Shown here one piece after another: positions 1 through 11,149 of a DNA stretch of 64,000 nt. Source of the DNA: Antilocapra americana. Its lineage: Eukaryota; Chordata; Mammalia; Artiodactyla; Antilocapridae. Numbering within the stretch: the stretch's first letter is position 1; each line of letters starts with the position of its first letter. The position numbers and the translations under genes were made by a program. The stretch spans positions 6,043,404 to 6,107,403 of the forward strand of contig ML660774.1 in NCBI GenBank assembly GCA_007570785.1. Reading direction: 5' to 3'. The notes beneath the pieces were generated by a model, which had not been told where the DNA came from, did not search any database, and was given only the letters and a program-made list of their open reading frames with translations.

Positions 1-1479
1 ATATGGACTACATTTCAAAAGCTTTTAGCTTCTTTTTTTGGCTGAAATGAATTTTCCCTAAAAGCAGTTTAATCAATGGTGATTACACTTACAAACAATC
101 TCAAATAAGCTCATATAACCCACAATGAGCTGAAAGTAGTAAAAAGCAACACTTACTATGGCTAGAAATAGAAAATGGATGAGAAGAAATAGAAATATTT
201 TTCTTCACTGTTGGTGCCTCAGGAAAAGTAAGTAAAAAATAGTGTAGACACAATTAGAGGGGAAGACAGAGTCCTTTGTGAAACTCTGGGCCCTCTCAAA
301 GGCTTTAGAAGTTCGTGGAAAAATTATAAAATGTATGATTTCCCTTTTCCTTGGAACAATGTCTAACAGCGTAACATTCTCGCTTTGAGTCATGGTTATC
401 GTCACTGATGGTGCCCAAACGGAAGCTAAGGATGAAGGAGAGGAGGGCTAACCATTTCTAAGGAACCAAGCAAGAAGTGACAGGGGAAACCCGGACCGAG
501 AAGGGGAAAGAGAATGAGTCTGTTCCCCAGAAAGCAATTGCCTGAGACTAAATAAATTGAATTATAAATGGTAAAAAAGAAAAGAAAAGTAGACAAGGAT
601 AGGTGTGTCCCCTAGGGATCATCACAATCCCCGGCCTTCATGTAAGTTCAATAAACATTTACTGCACAGAGCAGACCTGGAACTGAACAGGTCTGAACCC
701 TTCTCTTGAGAGAAGTGTGTGGGGGTCAAGGCTAGTTACCCCGATTGACCACCAGGTGGCAGCATCATCTCATGACCTCTCTGGTGTCCCAGGGAAAACC
801 TGGGGGGCAGGAAGAGGAGGCGTCAGTGTACAAACATTAGATTTAGGTGCGTGAATGGTCCCAGCCAAGGGTTCCGAAGTGGGTAAGAACCTGCATGAAC
901 GTTCTCAAATCAGGTGAAGTGTGCTGGAGTAATCTTACTGGTGAAATTTGGGTCCCAAACTCCCTATAAATGTTAACCTCAAGTCATTTTGTTCAAAAAT
1001 TTGCCTCCCTGAACTACATTTGTACGTTTCTAACCATTAATATCAAGCTTAAAACACATGGAATGGGTGACTGAGCAGCAGTTTTTATGATCCATATGCC
1101 CAAAGAACTACTGCCGCAAGATGCTACCTTTTTAGTGGCAGCTGTGAACTGACCTATTTCCCCAAAATACAATTATTCCAAGCTCCATTATTTCAGGCTG
1201 ATTCATATATGAATATTCCTCTGGGTATTACTAAAATAAAAATCAAGTGAAACAGATTAAAAACTATATTTAATGGTCCCTAAAGAAACACTTCCAAAAA
1301 AAAAAAAATCTGCCCATGCTAGAGAATGATACCAAAGGAGTTTAAAAGTTTCGACCAAGTAAGGTAGAAAGAAAAACAAAATGTTCTTAGAATATGTTAA
1401 TGAAGATTTGGGTAAATCCTGTTAAGAAGATAGAAAACATAACTGAGAGATACGTCTTTTCTCCCCCCACCCCCCGCCC
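1..1479. other. Intergenic unique DNA
   Basis: AT-rich sequence with no coding exon that I can support. The open frames here are short and resemble nothing I know. It contains the CTCF-type motif annotated separately and an A-run near 1300. A short stretch near 640-660 reading aataaacatttactg resembles an L2/MIR end but is too short to call. Confidence 0.6.
749..763 (+). promoter_or_regulatory. CTCF-type core motif
   Basis: CCACCAGGTGGCAGC fits the CTCF core consensus (CCASYAGRKGGCRSY) at every position and is preceded by TGA. In this orientation a bound CTCF would face the WWC2 promoter about 23 kb downstream. Occupancy is inferred and not visible in sequence. Confidence 0.55.
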
Positions 1480-1596
1480 TTTTTTTTGACTACACCATGT
1501 GGCATGTAGAATCTTAGCTCCCTCACTGGGCATCAAATCTGCACCCTCTGCATTGGAGGGGGAAGTTTCAATCACTGGACTGCCAGGAAAGTCCCC
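1480..1596 (-). mobile_element. CHR-type tRNA-derived SINE, antisense
   Basis: Read on the minus strand it starts with the CHR head (gggac-ttcctggcagtccagtg), continues with B-box-like text and ends in an A-rich tail, seen on the plus strand as T7 near 1482. CHR SINEs are cetartiodactyl-wide. This copy is diverged and 3'-truncated. Confidence 0.75.
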
Positions 1597-3155
1597 CACC
1601 TCTGTCTCTCTTTTTTCCCATTTACCTAAGCAATGGCTGCTGAGTTTTCCAAATTTGCTGGCATATTGAGTGCAGCACTTTCACAGCATCATCTTTCAGG
1701 ATTTGAAATAGCTCAACTGGAATTCCATCACCTCCACCAGCTTTGTTCCTAGTGATGCTTCCTAAGGCCCACTTGACTGCATTCCAGGATGTCTGGCTCT
1801 AGGTGAGTGATCACATCATCATGGTTATCTGGGTCATGAAGATCTTTTTGTATAGTTCTGTGTATTCTTGCCACCTCTTCTTAACATCTTCTGCTTCTAT
1901 TAGGTCCACACCATTTCTGTCCTTTATTGTGCCCCATCTTTGCATGAAATACTCCCTTGGTATCTCTAATTTTCTTGAAGAGATCTCTAGTCTTTCCCAT
2001 TCTATTGCTCTCCTCTATTTCTTTGCATTGATCATTTAGGAAGACTTTCTTATCTCTCCTTGCTATTCTTTGGGACTCTGCATTCACATGGATATAGCTT
2101 TCCTTTTCTCCTTTGCCTTTTGCTTCTCTTCTCAGCTATTTGTAAGGCCCCCTCAGACAACCATTTTGCCTTTTCGCATTTTTTTTCCTTGGGGATGGTT
2201 TTGATCACCGTCTTCTGTACAATGTTATGAACCTCCACCCACAGTTCTTCAGGCGCTCATTCAGATCTTATCCCTTGCATCTATTTCTCACTTCCACTGT
2301 ATAACTGTAAGGGATTTAAGTCATACCTAAATGGTCTAGTGGTTTTCCCTACTTTATTCAATCTAAGTTTGAATTTGGCAATAAGGAGTTCATGATCCGA
2401 GCCACGGTCTTGTTTTTGCTGACTGTATAGAGTCTCTCCATTTGGAGCTGCAAAGAATATAATCAATCTGATTTGGTTATGACCATTTGGCAATGTCCAT
2501 GTGTAGAGTCATCTCTTGTGTTGTTGGAAGAGGGTGTTTTCTAGGACCAGTGCATTCTCTTGGCAGAACTCTATTAGCCTTTGCCCTCCTTCATTCTGTA
2601 CTCCAAGGCCAAATTTGCCTGTTACTACAGGTATCTCTTGACTTCCTACTTTTGCATTCCAGTCCTCTATAATGAAAAGGACATCTTTTTTTGTTTTGGT
2701 GTTGGTTCTAAAAGATCTTGTCTTGGTAGAACCATTCAACATAAACTTCTTTGGCATTAGTGGTTGGGGAATAGAGTTGGATTATTGCGATACTGAATGG
2801 TTTGCCTTGGAAATGAACAACGATCATTCTGTCGTTTTTGAGACTGCACCCAAGTACTGCATTTTGGACTCTTTTTTGTTGACTACACGGGCTACTCTAT
2901 TTCTTCTAAGGGATTCTTGTCCACAGTAGTAGACATAATGGCCACCTGAATTAAATTTGCCCATTCTGGTCCATTTTAGTTCACGGATTCCTGAAATGTG
3001 AATGTTCACTCTTGCCATCTCCTGTTTGACCACTTCTAATTTACCTTAATTAGTAGACCTAACATTTCACGTTCCTATGCAACATCGTTCTTTACTTCCA
3101 TCACTAGTCACATTCACAACTGGGCGCTGTGCTCACTTTGGCTCAGCCTCCTCAT

Positions 3156-3370
3156 GGGCTTCCCTTGTAGCTCAGTCGGTAAAGAATCTGCCTGCAATGC
3201 AGGAGATCAAGGTTCGATTCCTGGGTTGGGAAGATTCCCTGGAGAAGGCAATGCCAACCTACCCCTGTACTCTTGCCTGGAGAATCCCATGGACAATGGA
3301 GCCTGGCGGGCTACAGTCCATGGGGCCACAAGAGTCAGACACGACTTAGCAACTAAACCACCACCAGCAG
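3156..3370 (+). mobile_element. Bov-tA SINE inside BovB
   Basis: It has a tRNA-Glu-like head (gggcttcccttgtagctcag), a B box (ggttcgattcc) and a BovB-derived body ending in gacacgactta. The 12-bp TSD cagcctc(c/t)tcat lies at 3144-3155 and 3371-3382, with one mismatch, so the edges are exact. It inserted after the BovB copy. Confidence 0.92.
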
Positions 3371-3839
3371 CAGCCTCTTCATTCTTTCTGGATTTATTTC
3401 TCCACTCTTCTCCAGTAGCATATTGGGGAGTTCATCTCTCAGTGTCATATATTTTTACCTTTTCACACTGTTCATGGGGTTCTCAAGGCAGGAATACTGA
3501 AGTGGTTTGCCATTCCCTTCTCCAGTGGACCACGTTTTGTCAGAACTCTCCACCTTGACCCATCCGTCTTTGGGGGCCCTACATGGCATGGCTTATAGAT
3601 TCATAGAGTTAGACAAGGCTGTGGTCCATGTGATCAGTTTGGTTAGTTTTCTGTGATTGTGGTTTTCCTTCTGTCTGCCCTCTGATGGATGAGGAAAAGA
3701 GGCTTGTGGAAGCTTCCTGATGGGAGGGACTGGCTCTGGGAGAATCTGGGTCTTGTTCTGATGGGTGGGTCCATGCTCCCGAAATCTTTAATACAATTTT
3801 CTGTTGATGGGTGGGGCTGTGTTTCCTGAGGAACCTGGT

Positions 3840-3957
3840 AGCCTTTGCCCTGATTCATTTTGTACTCCAAGGCCAAATTTGCCTGTTACTCCGGGTGTCC
3901 CTTGACTTCCTACCTTTGCGTTCCCATCCTCTGTGATGAAAAGGACATCTTTTCTTC
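3840..3957 (-). repeat. Misplaced copy of BovB endonuclease segment
   Basis: This stretch repeats, in the same orientation, the endonuclease-region text at about 2574-2692. Both contain tactccaaggccaaatttg and gatgaaaaggacatc-type blocks. Here it sits inside the BovB 5' region, where other BovB copies as I remember them have only a short spacer. It may be a template switch during reverse transcription, a recombination event, or a subfamily variant. Confidence 0.6.
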
Positions 3958-4691
3958 ACTTGAGGCCTTACTGTGGTAGGGGTAATGACTACCACCTTCA
4001 AAAGGACTGATGCCAGAGGATCCAAGGACTGTTGTATTCAGCGCTCCTGACCTCGCAGCAGGCCACTGCTGACCCACGCCTCATCGGAGACTCCTGGACA
4101 CTCACAGGCACGTCCAGCTCAGTGACCTCTTGTGAGGTCACTGCTCCTTTCTCCTGGGTCCTGTGCACACAAGGTTTTGTTTGTGCCCTCCAAGAGTCTG
4201 TCTCCCCAATCCTGTGGAAGTTCTGTAATCAAATCCCATTGGCCTCCAAAGTCAAATTCCCTGGGGGTTCTCAGTTCCTCTGCCTGATCTCCAGGTTGGG
4301 AAATTTGTTGTGGACCCTAGAACTTTCCCAACAGTGCAAGGACTTCTTCAGTGTAATTCTTCTTCAGTTTCTGGGTCATCTGCTCAGTGGTTTTAGGGTG
4401 GAAATAATGGCGACTTCCTCCAAGAGGTTTTGTGCCACTCACGGGGCCTCTGCTGCAGCCAGAGCTCCTGTCCCGGCAGCAGGCCACTGCTGCCCGCGCC
4501 TCCGCAGGGGATACTCGGACGCTCACGGCAGGGTTGGCTTAGTCTCTCGTGTGGTCCCTGGGTCCTGGTGGATACAAGCTTTTGTCTGAGCCCTCCGAGC
4601 ACTTCTGGGGGTATGGAATTTGCTTCTAAACATGATTTCGCCCTCCTCCCATCTTGTTGGGGCTTCTCCTTTGCCCTTGGACACAGTTCTT

Positions 4692-6112
4692 TCACGGACT
4701 GGAAAAGGTCAGTTTTCATTCCAATCCCCAAAAGAGGCAATGCCAAAGAATGTTCAAACTACCGCACACTTCCACTCATTTCACACACTAGCAAAGTAAT
4801 GCTCAAAAGTCTCCAAGCTAGGCTTCAAAGTATGAGAACCAAGAACTTCCAGATGTTCAAGCTGGATTTAGAAAAGGCAGAGGAATCAGAGATCAAATTG
4901 CCAACATCTGTTGGATCATGGAAAAAGCAAGAGAGTTCCAAAAAACATCTACTTCTGCTTCTTTGACTACGCTAAAGCCTTTGACTGTGTGAATCACAAA
5001 AAAACATGGAAAATCCTTCAAGAGATGGGAATACCAGATCACTTTACCTGCCTCTTAAGAAATCTGTATGCAGGTCAAGAAGCAACAGCTACAACCAGAC
5101 AGACTGGTTCAAAATTGGGAAAGGAGTACATTAAGGCTGTATATTGTCACTTTGCTTATTTAATTTATATGCAGAGTACATCTTGCGGAATGCCAGGCTG
5201 GATGAAGCTCAAGCTGGAATCAAGACTGCAAGGAGAAGTATCAATAACTTCAGATATGCAGATGACATCACTTTTATGGCAGAAAGTGAAGAGGAACTAA
5301 AGAGCCTCTTGATGAAAGAGGAGAGTGAAAAAGTTGGCTTAGAACTCAACGTTCAAAAAAATGAAGATCCCCATGGCAGATTCATGTCAATGTATGGCAA
5401 AACCAACACAATAATGTAAAGAAAATTAAAAAAAAACAACAACAACAAAAAACGAAGATCATGGTATCCAGTAACATCACTTCATGGCAAATAGATAGGG
5501 AAACAATGGAAACAGTGACATACTTCATTATCTTGGGCTCCAAAATCACTGCAGATGATGACTGCAGCCATGAAATTAAAAGATGCTGGCTCCTTGGAAG
5601 AAAAGCTATGACCAACCTAGATAGTATATTAAAAAGCAGAGACATTACTTTGCCAACAAAGGTCCATCTAGTCAAGGCTACGGGTTTTCCAGTAGTCATG
5701 TATGGATGTGAGAGTTCGACTATAAAGAGAGCTGAGCACCGAAGAATTGATGCTTTTGAACTGTGGTGTTGGAGAAGACTCTTGAGGGTCCCTTGGACTG
5801 CAAGGAGATCCAACTAGTCCATCCTAAAGGAGATCAGTCCTGAATATTCATTGGAAGGACTGATGCTGAAGCTGAAGCGCCAGTACTTTCGCCACTTGAT
5901 GCAAAAAGCTGACTCACTAGAAAAGACCCTGATGCTGGGAAAAACTGAAGGCGGAAGGAGAAGGGGACGACAGAGGGTGAGATGGCTGGATGGCATCACT
6001 GACCCGATGGACGAGTTTGAGCAAACTCCAGGAGACAGGGAAGGACAAGAGAAGCCTGGTGTGCTGCAGCCCGTGGGGTTGAAAGAGTCAGACACGACTA
6101 AGCGACTGAACT
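4692..6112 (+). mobile_element. BovB (RTE) LINE, 3' segment in sense
   Basis: It resumes the BovB reverse-transcriptase reading at ggactggaaaaggtcag. The RT block with YADD is visible at about 5255-5266 (RYADDITFMAES), followed by the C-terminal part ([16 protein letters not shown]) and the 3' end gacacgactaagcgactgaac. A 77-bp L1 tail interrupts it at 5370-5446. Multiple frame breaks make it a dead copy. See the inverted 5' segment at 1637-4683. Confidence 0.88.
5370..5446 (+). mobile_element. Tiny L1 3'-end insertion in BovB
   Basis: This is about 77 bp of bovine-type L1 3' end (gattcatgtcaatgtatggc) followed by an A-rich tail with CAA units. It is flanked by near-identical copies of aaaaaa(t/c)gaagatc ending at 5369 and 5460. 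Removing one copy restores the expected BovB order. This is a severely 5'-truncated L1 insertion with a TSD of about 14 bp. Confidence 0.85.
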
Positions 6113-6675
6113 TAAGTGCTGACTACTGGATCACTTTCCATGAATCCTCCTTCCTCCGTGTGCACACAGAAGATTCGGTTCCTCGTCTCCTTCTGCACTC
6201 CCTGGCTGATGATCCACCCTTCAGCAAAGCTCTACTGATTTCCTGGGGGAAAGCTGCAAAGTTACAGCCCTCACAGAGATCTCCCTTCCCCCACCAAGTC
6301 TCACCCCTTTATCTGCTGAAGACCTGCCCCTGGGAGTCTCTGGATCTTGAACTGCCCCAAGAACGAGACTGAAGTGAGGTTCCTTGTCTTTACTATGCAG
6401 GATTTCACATGCAAATTCCCATAACATTTGTGGAAGTGTTCTTAGAAATATTTATGCAAGGCTCCCCAGGAAAACATTTGACTGCAATGGACTTGAGTCA
6501 TGGATTCCTGACACTTTCCAAGGAGTGCCTCTGATCCTTGACTATTTGCAATAGTGATACAGGCCCATGGTATCCTTGAAGTTTTTTAAATAGGCCTAGG
6601 ATGAATGAAGGATGCATGCATCCAAATTATTCTCCTCAGTTCTACCGGTTAATGTGGATAAGATATGACAAGATC
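6113..6675. other. Unique intergenic DNA
   Basis: No recognised repeat or exon. The open frame running through 6372 is the read-out of the BovB tail into this DNA. Confidence 0.5.
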
Positions 6676-7037
6676 AAAACCATAGTGAGATCTCTAACCT
6701 CGTGCTTGTTAGAAAGCCAAGAGATAGCCAATGCTGGTGAGGATGGAGAGAAATGGTAACCCTTATGCCCTGTTGGAAAGACTAGAAAATGGTGCAGCCA
6801 ATATGGAAAAGAGTACAGAGGCTCTTCAAAACGTTAAAAATAGAAGTACCATATAATTCACCAATTCCACATCTCAGGATATATCTGAAAAAATGAAGAC
6901 ACTATGTCAAAGAGATATCTGCACCCCATGTTCACTGCAGCGCTGTTTGTAAGTGTCCAGTGACCGATGAACAGATAAAGAAGTTGTGGTGTGTTTATAT
7001 ATACATATATGCATGTGTGTGTGTGTGTATAAATATA
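6676..7037 (+). mobile_element. L1 fragment, ORF2 3' end and tail
   Basis: It carries the standard L1 ORF2-end text: ggtgaggatggagagaaatgg, atggtgcagccaatatgg, accatataattcaccaattcc and gtccagtgaccgatgaacag. It is degraded and runs into a TG/TA-rich tail near 7015. Confidence 0.8.
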
Positions 7038-7218
7038 TACGTTGTTGCTAAGTCGTGTCCGTCTGAGACCCCATGGACCATGGCCCGGTCAGGCTCCTCT
7101 GTCCATGGGATTCTCCAGGCAAGAATACAGGAGCGGGTTGCCATTTCCTTCTCCAACTTTCTCCTGGAATTTGCTCAAATTCATGTCCACTGAGTTGGTG
7201 ATGCTATCCAACTATCTC
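7038..7218 (-). mobile_element. Bov-A / BovB 3'-end chimera, antisense
   Basis: The left part (ttgctaagtcgtgtccg to ccatttccttctcca) matches the Bov-A SINE unit in antisense. The right part (tttgctcaaattcatgtccac to ctatctcat) matches the BovB 3' region just upstream of the SINE-homologous segment. It may be a BovB variant or a fused fragment. Confidence 0.65.
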
Positions 7219-7318
7219 ATATATATATGATATATGATATGTATGTGTGTATATATATATACACACACATATATGATATGTATATACACACATATGCATA
7301 CATACATACATGCATATA
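7219..7318. repeat. Palindromic TA/TG/CA microsatellite
   Basis: Alternating purine-pyrimidine tract in which tatgtgtgtatatata is followed by its near-perfect reverse complement tatatacacacacata, then CATA units. It can form a cruciform or Z-DNA on paper. Confidence 0.85.
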
Positions 7319-7322
7319 CAAA

Positions 7323-7545
7323 GGGGTTTCCCAGGTGACGCTAGTGATAAAGAACCCTCCTGTCAATGCAAGAGATGTTAAGAGATGCGGGTTCGATCCC
7401 TGGGTGGGGAAGATCCCCTGGAGAAGGAAATGGCTACCCACTCCAGTATCACGCCTGGAGAATCCCTTGGACAGAGGAGCCTGGTGGGTTAGACAGTCCA
7501 GAGGGTCGCAAAGAGTCAGACATGACTGAGTAACTGAGCACACAC
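7323..7545 (+). mobile_element. Bov-tA SINE
   Basis: The head is gggtttcccaggtgacgctag, the B box is gggttcgatccc, and the body gaagatcccctggagaagg runs to gacatgactgagtaactgag, followed by CA units. It abuts the microsatellite. Confidence 0.9.
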
Positions 7546-7752
7546 ACAGAAAAAAGCTGGAAGAAAGGAATACACACACGTCTCCACATTTATGCTTATG
7601 TCTGTTATCGCCACCTTCACTGAAAGAGAAAGAAGTAAGCGGGGGAGAACCAGCAGAGGCAGAAGCAGCGATCAGACCCTCCAGTCGTCTTTTCTTACAG
7701 CAGAATGGAGAGATGAACAACGTCACTCCTCCTTGTCACTGACAGCGGTTTT

Positions 7753-7882
7753 TTCTTTGCAGATCTTTTTTCTGACCATGGCACACAGCATGCAGGCTCT
7801 CAGTTCTCCCACCAGGAGTCAAACCTATGCCCGCTGCAAAGGACACGCGAGTCCTAACCCGTGGGCCACCAGGGAAGCGCCC
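7753..7882 (-). mobile_element. CHR-type SINE, antisense
   Basis: It ends on the plus strand with gggccaccagggaagcgccc, the reverse complement of the CHR head. Inside is the 'ctcccaccaggagtcaaacc' B-box region. No clear TSD. Confidence 0.75.
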
Positions 7883-9049
7883 TCTTTGCAGTTCCACGGC
7901 AGGTCTCTTTAGCTGCACCTGTACGGGTCTGCTCCCCGACCCCCTCCTGGATACTGTCAGAGACTTACAGCCCGGGGAGTGTGGGATTCTTACTGATGCC
8001 AGAGTAGCAAAGGCATTCACACCCCAGGAATGCTTGAACAGAGCCAAGAAAAGGGCTTAATCAAATAGGTGGAAGATTGCTTCACCCGTTTGTAAGGGGA
8101 GTCTCCCAGCTTGCACCTTGGACTTTTCAAAAGAGGCCAAGAGTGCTCTCTGCTAAAAACAAAAGCCCCCTTTCTCAACACATGCTTTGCTGTCACTTGT
8201 CAACACTTTTTTTTTTGCATTGAGAAACCAGAGCAAAACATAGGAGTGAACTTTAACTTAAAAACCAAAGACCAGCCAGATGGTTTAGAAGCCAACAGTG
8301 ATTGGATGACCACCACTTTTAGCTGTGTGTTTGCAAACACACATGTATGTTACACTGTGTACATTCACATAGAAAAATCACTTTAGTACATACAGCCTTT
8401 CTACATTCAATGCTAATCAATAATGGCCCTGTGATACATTTTTCTGCCTTCACAGAGTTAAATAGAAACCCACCAAGGGATTTAGCTAATAGGTGGCTCC
8501 AGTGAATATATTTAAGTCAAGAAATTCTCAATACAAGATTTCTCTGGGCATGGAGCCCGAATTAGTCTTATGGAGCTCAATCTCTCATATTTATTTTCAA
8601 GTAAATTCTTTATAAATTATCATTCTATTATCCATGATATAAACTTTGAAGGGTCAATATATAAAAGAGAAAAAAAGCAGAAGGCTGTGCAACCTACAAC
8701 CACAATGGCAGAAAAATGGAGTTTTCCTGCCAGTTACAGTGTAAGGGCCAGGAGAGCAGGAGGATTTTCTGGGCTTTATGGCAGCTCAGAGTCCATCTGT
8801 TTCATCTGCTATTTGGCCGTCTGAACGGTTGGACTTTATTTCCTCTACATCATCCTGAACTTTTTAAGAACAAACAAAAACTTTTAGCCAAGGATTGGGC
8901 ACAGATGTGTTGCATTACATATTTAAATAGGCTTTACATGCACCTCCTCTATAAATCTTAGATAATTTATTGTATTTGGGCTCCAGAAGCCTATTTCTCC
9001 GAGTCTTTAACCTGCCAGTTCAGTGTCCAGCACAAAACAGCTCTTCAAG
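7883..9049. other. Unique intergenic DNA
   Basis: No repeat or exon recognised, and 7546-7752 is similar. It is AT-rich, with a T-run near 8207. The ORFs here resemble no protein I know. Confidence 0.5.
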
Positions 9050-9445
9050 ACAAATATTGTTTATTAATACATATACACAGAATCTAGAAAGATGGTACTG
9101 ATGAACCTATCTGTAGGGTATCAGTGGAGATGCGGACATAGAGAACAGACTTGTGGACAAGGGGTGGGGGCGGGAAGAAGAGGGCGGGACAACTGAGAGA
9201 GCAGCACTGAAACATACACTATCGTCTGTAAAATTAGGGAGCCAGGGAAGTTTGCCATATGACGCAGGGAGCTCAAACCTGGAAATCTGTGACAACCTGA
9301 AGGGGTAGGAGGAGGGAGGGAGGTTCAGGAGGGAAGGGACATATGTTACCTATGGCTGATTCATGCTGATGTATGGCAAAACCCAGCACAACATTGTAAA
9401 GCAATTATCTTTCAAATAAAAACAAATAAATTTTTAAAATAAATA
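9050..9445 (+). mobile_element. Bovine-type L1 3' end
   Basis: It contains blocks common in ruminant L1 3' ends: agaatctagaaagatggtac, gagaacagacttgtggac, ctgattcatgctgatgtatgg and attgtaaagcaattatc, then an A/T-rich tail. The 5' part of the element is missing. Confidence 0.7.
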
Positions 9446-10453
9446 AAAAGAATACTGGGTATTTGAAAATCCCAATCACACAGTCTCACTGGAGGAAGCC
9501 TGTCCTTGTTCCTTTTGTGGGAGAGTTTTTGCCTCATCTTAAACAGCCTGGGGTCACTGCCTGGAACCTAGGTTTACTGAGTGGGGGAGACCAGGTTTGG
9601 CCCAGTGGACCAAGCTGTCCAAAGTAAGGTGCCAACTGGGGAATCAGGGCAACTGCCAGACTAGACTTCAGCACCCAAGAATGAATGAGGTCGGCTGTGG
9701 AGGTGTGTGTCCTTCAAGTCCTCTTACAACCTGGATTAGAAGGCCAGGGCGGCAGACAGGGCATCAGGCAGAGACAGCAGAAGGGCACGGACCACAGCAG
9801 TGGGCACACCCTCTGGACAGAACTGCTGCTGGGTGAACCCCGTTAGCAAGCCCAGAGCACCTAGACGCCTGTCTGCAGAACACAGAGACACCCTCTCACT
9901 GTGCCAACTGTGTTGAAACCTGTGGGATTCTAACTTACGGAGGTGACTAAGTGAACAGGGAGAGGTTAATGCCGTTGAAAGAAGAATTTCTTACTTACAT
10001 TTTCCAAAGGAAGGGGACACATGGGGGCACATGGAGAAGCACCAGGTTTGGTCAGAGCAGAAGCAGGAGTGGGGAGACCACAGGCCACATCTTTACTGGG
10101 GTTTCCCTGGGAAAGGCAAGGTTTAGGGTTAGCTTGAAAAATTCTAGCATAGGCTTCACAGGGTAGGGGCTGTCCCTGGTTGTCTGGTATGCAGCTCTGG
10201 GTTGATCCAGAGCTGGGGAAATACTGCCTTGGTGTGTGAGAGCTAAATAAAGGAGGTGGTTGGGGATGTGCATTTGGGATTGGGTTTGTGGCATGAATTC
10301 CACACCCCCCACAAAAGCTGGACCACAGCGGAGACGGAAACTACTTTGGCTGTTTGTTTGGCCCTGGGATGGCTGAATGCCAAAACACAGGATCTAAGCA
10401 AACACAATCACAACAGCTGGCTCCTAGTCCCTTTAATGTACCCCATTGTTTTG
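9446..10453. other. Unique intergenic DNA
   Basis: Moderately GC-rich sequence without a recognised repeat. I see no exon with a credible splice pair or a known protein. Confidence 0.5.
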
Positions 10454-10465
10454 CCCTTTGGGAAC

Positions 10466-10603
10466 CTTTTTACATTGATGTGTGTATTTGGCTGCCCTGG
10501 GTCTTAGTTGCAGCATGCAGGGTCTAGTTCCCTGACCAGGGGCCGAACCTGGGCCCCTTGCATTGGGAGCCTGGAGGCTCAGCCACTGGACCGCCAGGGA
10601 AGT
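10466..10603 (-). mobile_element. CHR-type SINE with TSD, antisense
   Basis: Antisense CHR: agttccctgaccaggggccg, then ccactggaccgccagggaagtccc. The 12-bp ccctttgggaac occurs at 10454-10465 and again at 10604-10615, marking the TSD. Its first bases may overlap the SINE end. Confidence 0.85.
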
Positions 10604-10887
10604 CCCTTTGGGAACTTCTTTAATTTCGAGGCCTGCGAGGTGATCTAGACACATCTCACATTTTCCCTGCTCTACCCCTAGAAGCAGCCGCCTCTTCAGG
10701 GATCCCTGGTTGCTTTTATTGGAACGTGGTGTCGGACACCAAGCGGGAAATGCTGGTCCTCATTTACTAAATGCATCTTCAGGAGCGAGTTCTTGCCACT
10801 AAGGTGCCGTTGTTGCCAGGTTCTCTGATGAGACAAGCCAGGAAATACAGTGTGTGCGTAAACCCAAGGATATACATGCATACTTCT

Positions 10888-11138
10888 TTTTTTAAAAAAA
10901 AATATTTATATGGCTGTGTCGGGTCTCGGCTGTGTCATGGAGAGTCTTTCGTTGCGATGCATGGACTCCCTAGTTGTGGCAGGCAGGCTCGGTACCTGTA
11001 GTACCCGGTTCCAGAGCACGAGGGCTTCAGTAGTCACGGCAGGCATGTTTAGTTGCTCTGTGGCATCCTAGCTTCCCAAATAGGGATCAAACCCTGCTTG
11101 CAGATTCCTAACCCCTGGACCACCAGAGAAGTCCCACG
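10888..11138 (-). mobile_element. CHR-type SINE, long form, antisense
   Basis: Long antisense copy with agttgtggcaggcaggctc, gggatcaaaccctgcttgc and gaccaccagagaagtccc. The TSD tgcata(c/a)ttct is at 10877-10887 and 11139-11149. The poly-A end is seen as T/A-rich sequence near 10890. Confidence 0.85.
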
Positions 11139-11149
11139 TGCATAATTCT

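Larger units (their letters stand above)
1637..4683 (-). mobile_element. BovB (RTE) LINE, inverted 5' segment
   Basis: The minus strand encodes decayed BovB sequence. The endonuclease region lies near 3033-2500, where WNAKVG and related blocks are readable, followed by the pre-RT region down to 1637. From about 3040 to 4683 is BovB 5' sequence, also antisense. The element stops at 1637, just before the point where the plus-strand segment resumes at about 4692. The two pieces are thus complementary parts of one element in opposite orientation. Stops and frameshifts show it is inactive. A Bov-tA SINE and a duplicated endonuclease-like stretch interrupt it. Confidence 0.85.

Noticed and set aside
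4032..4966. Plus-strand ORFs of 178-185 codons
   Set aside because: They read the wrong strand of the BovB 5' region or cross the inversion junction.
4911..5817. Reverse-transcriptase-like ORFs as host genes
   Set aside because: They are BovB fragments with frame breaks, as are those at 54441-55130 and 58407-59427.
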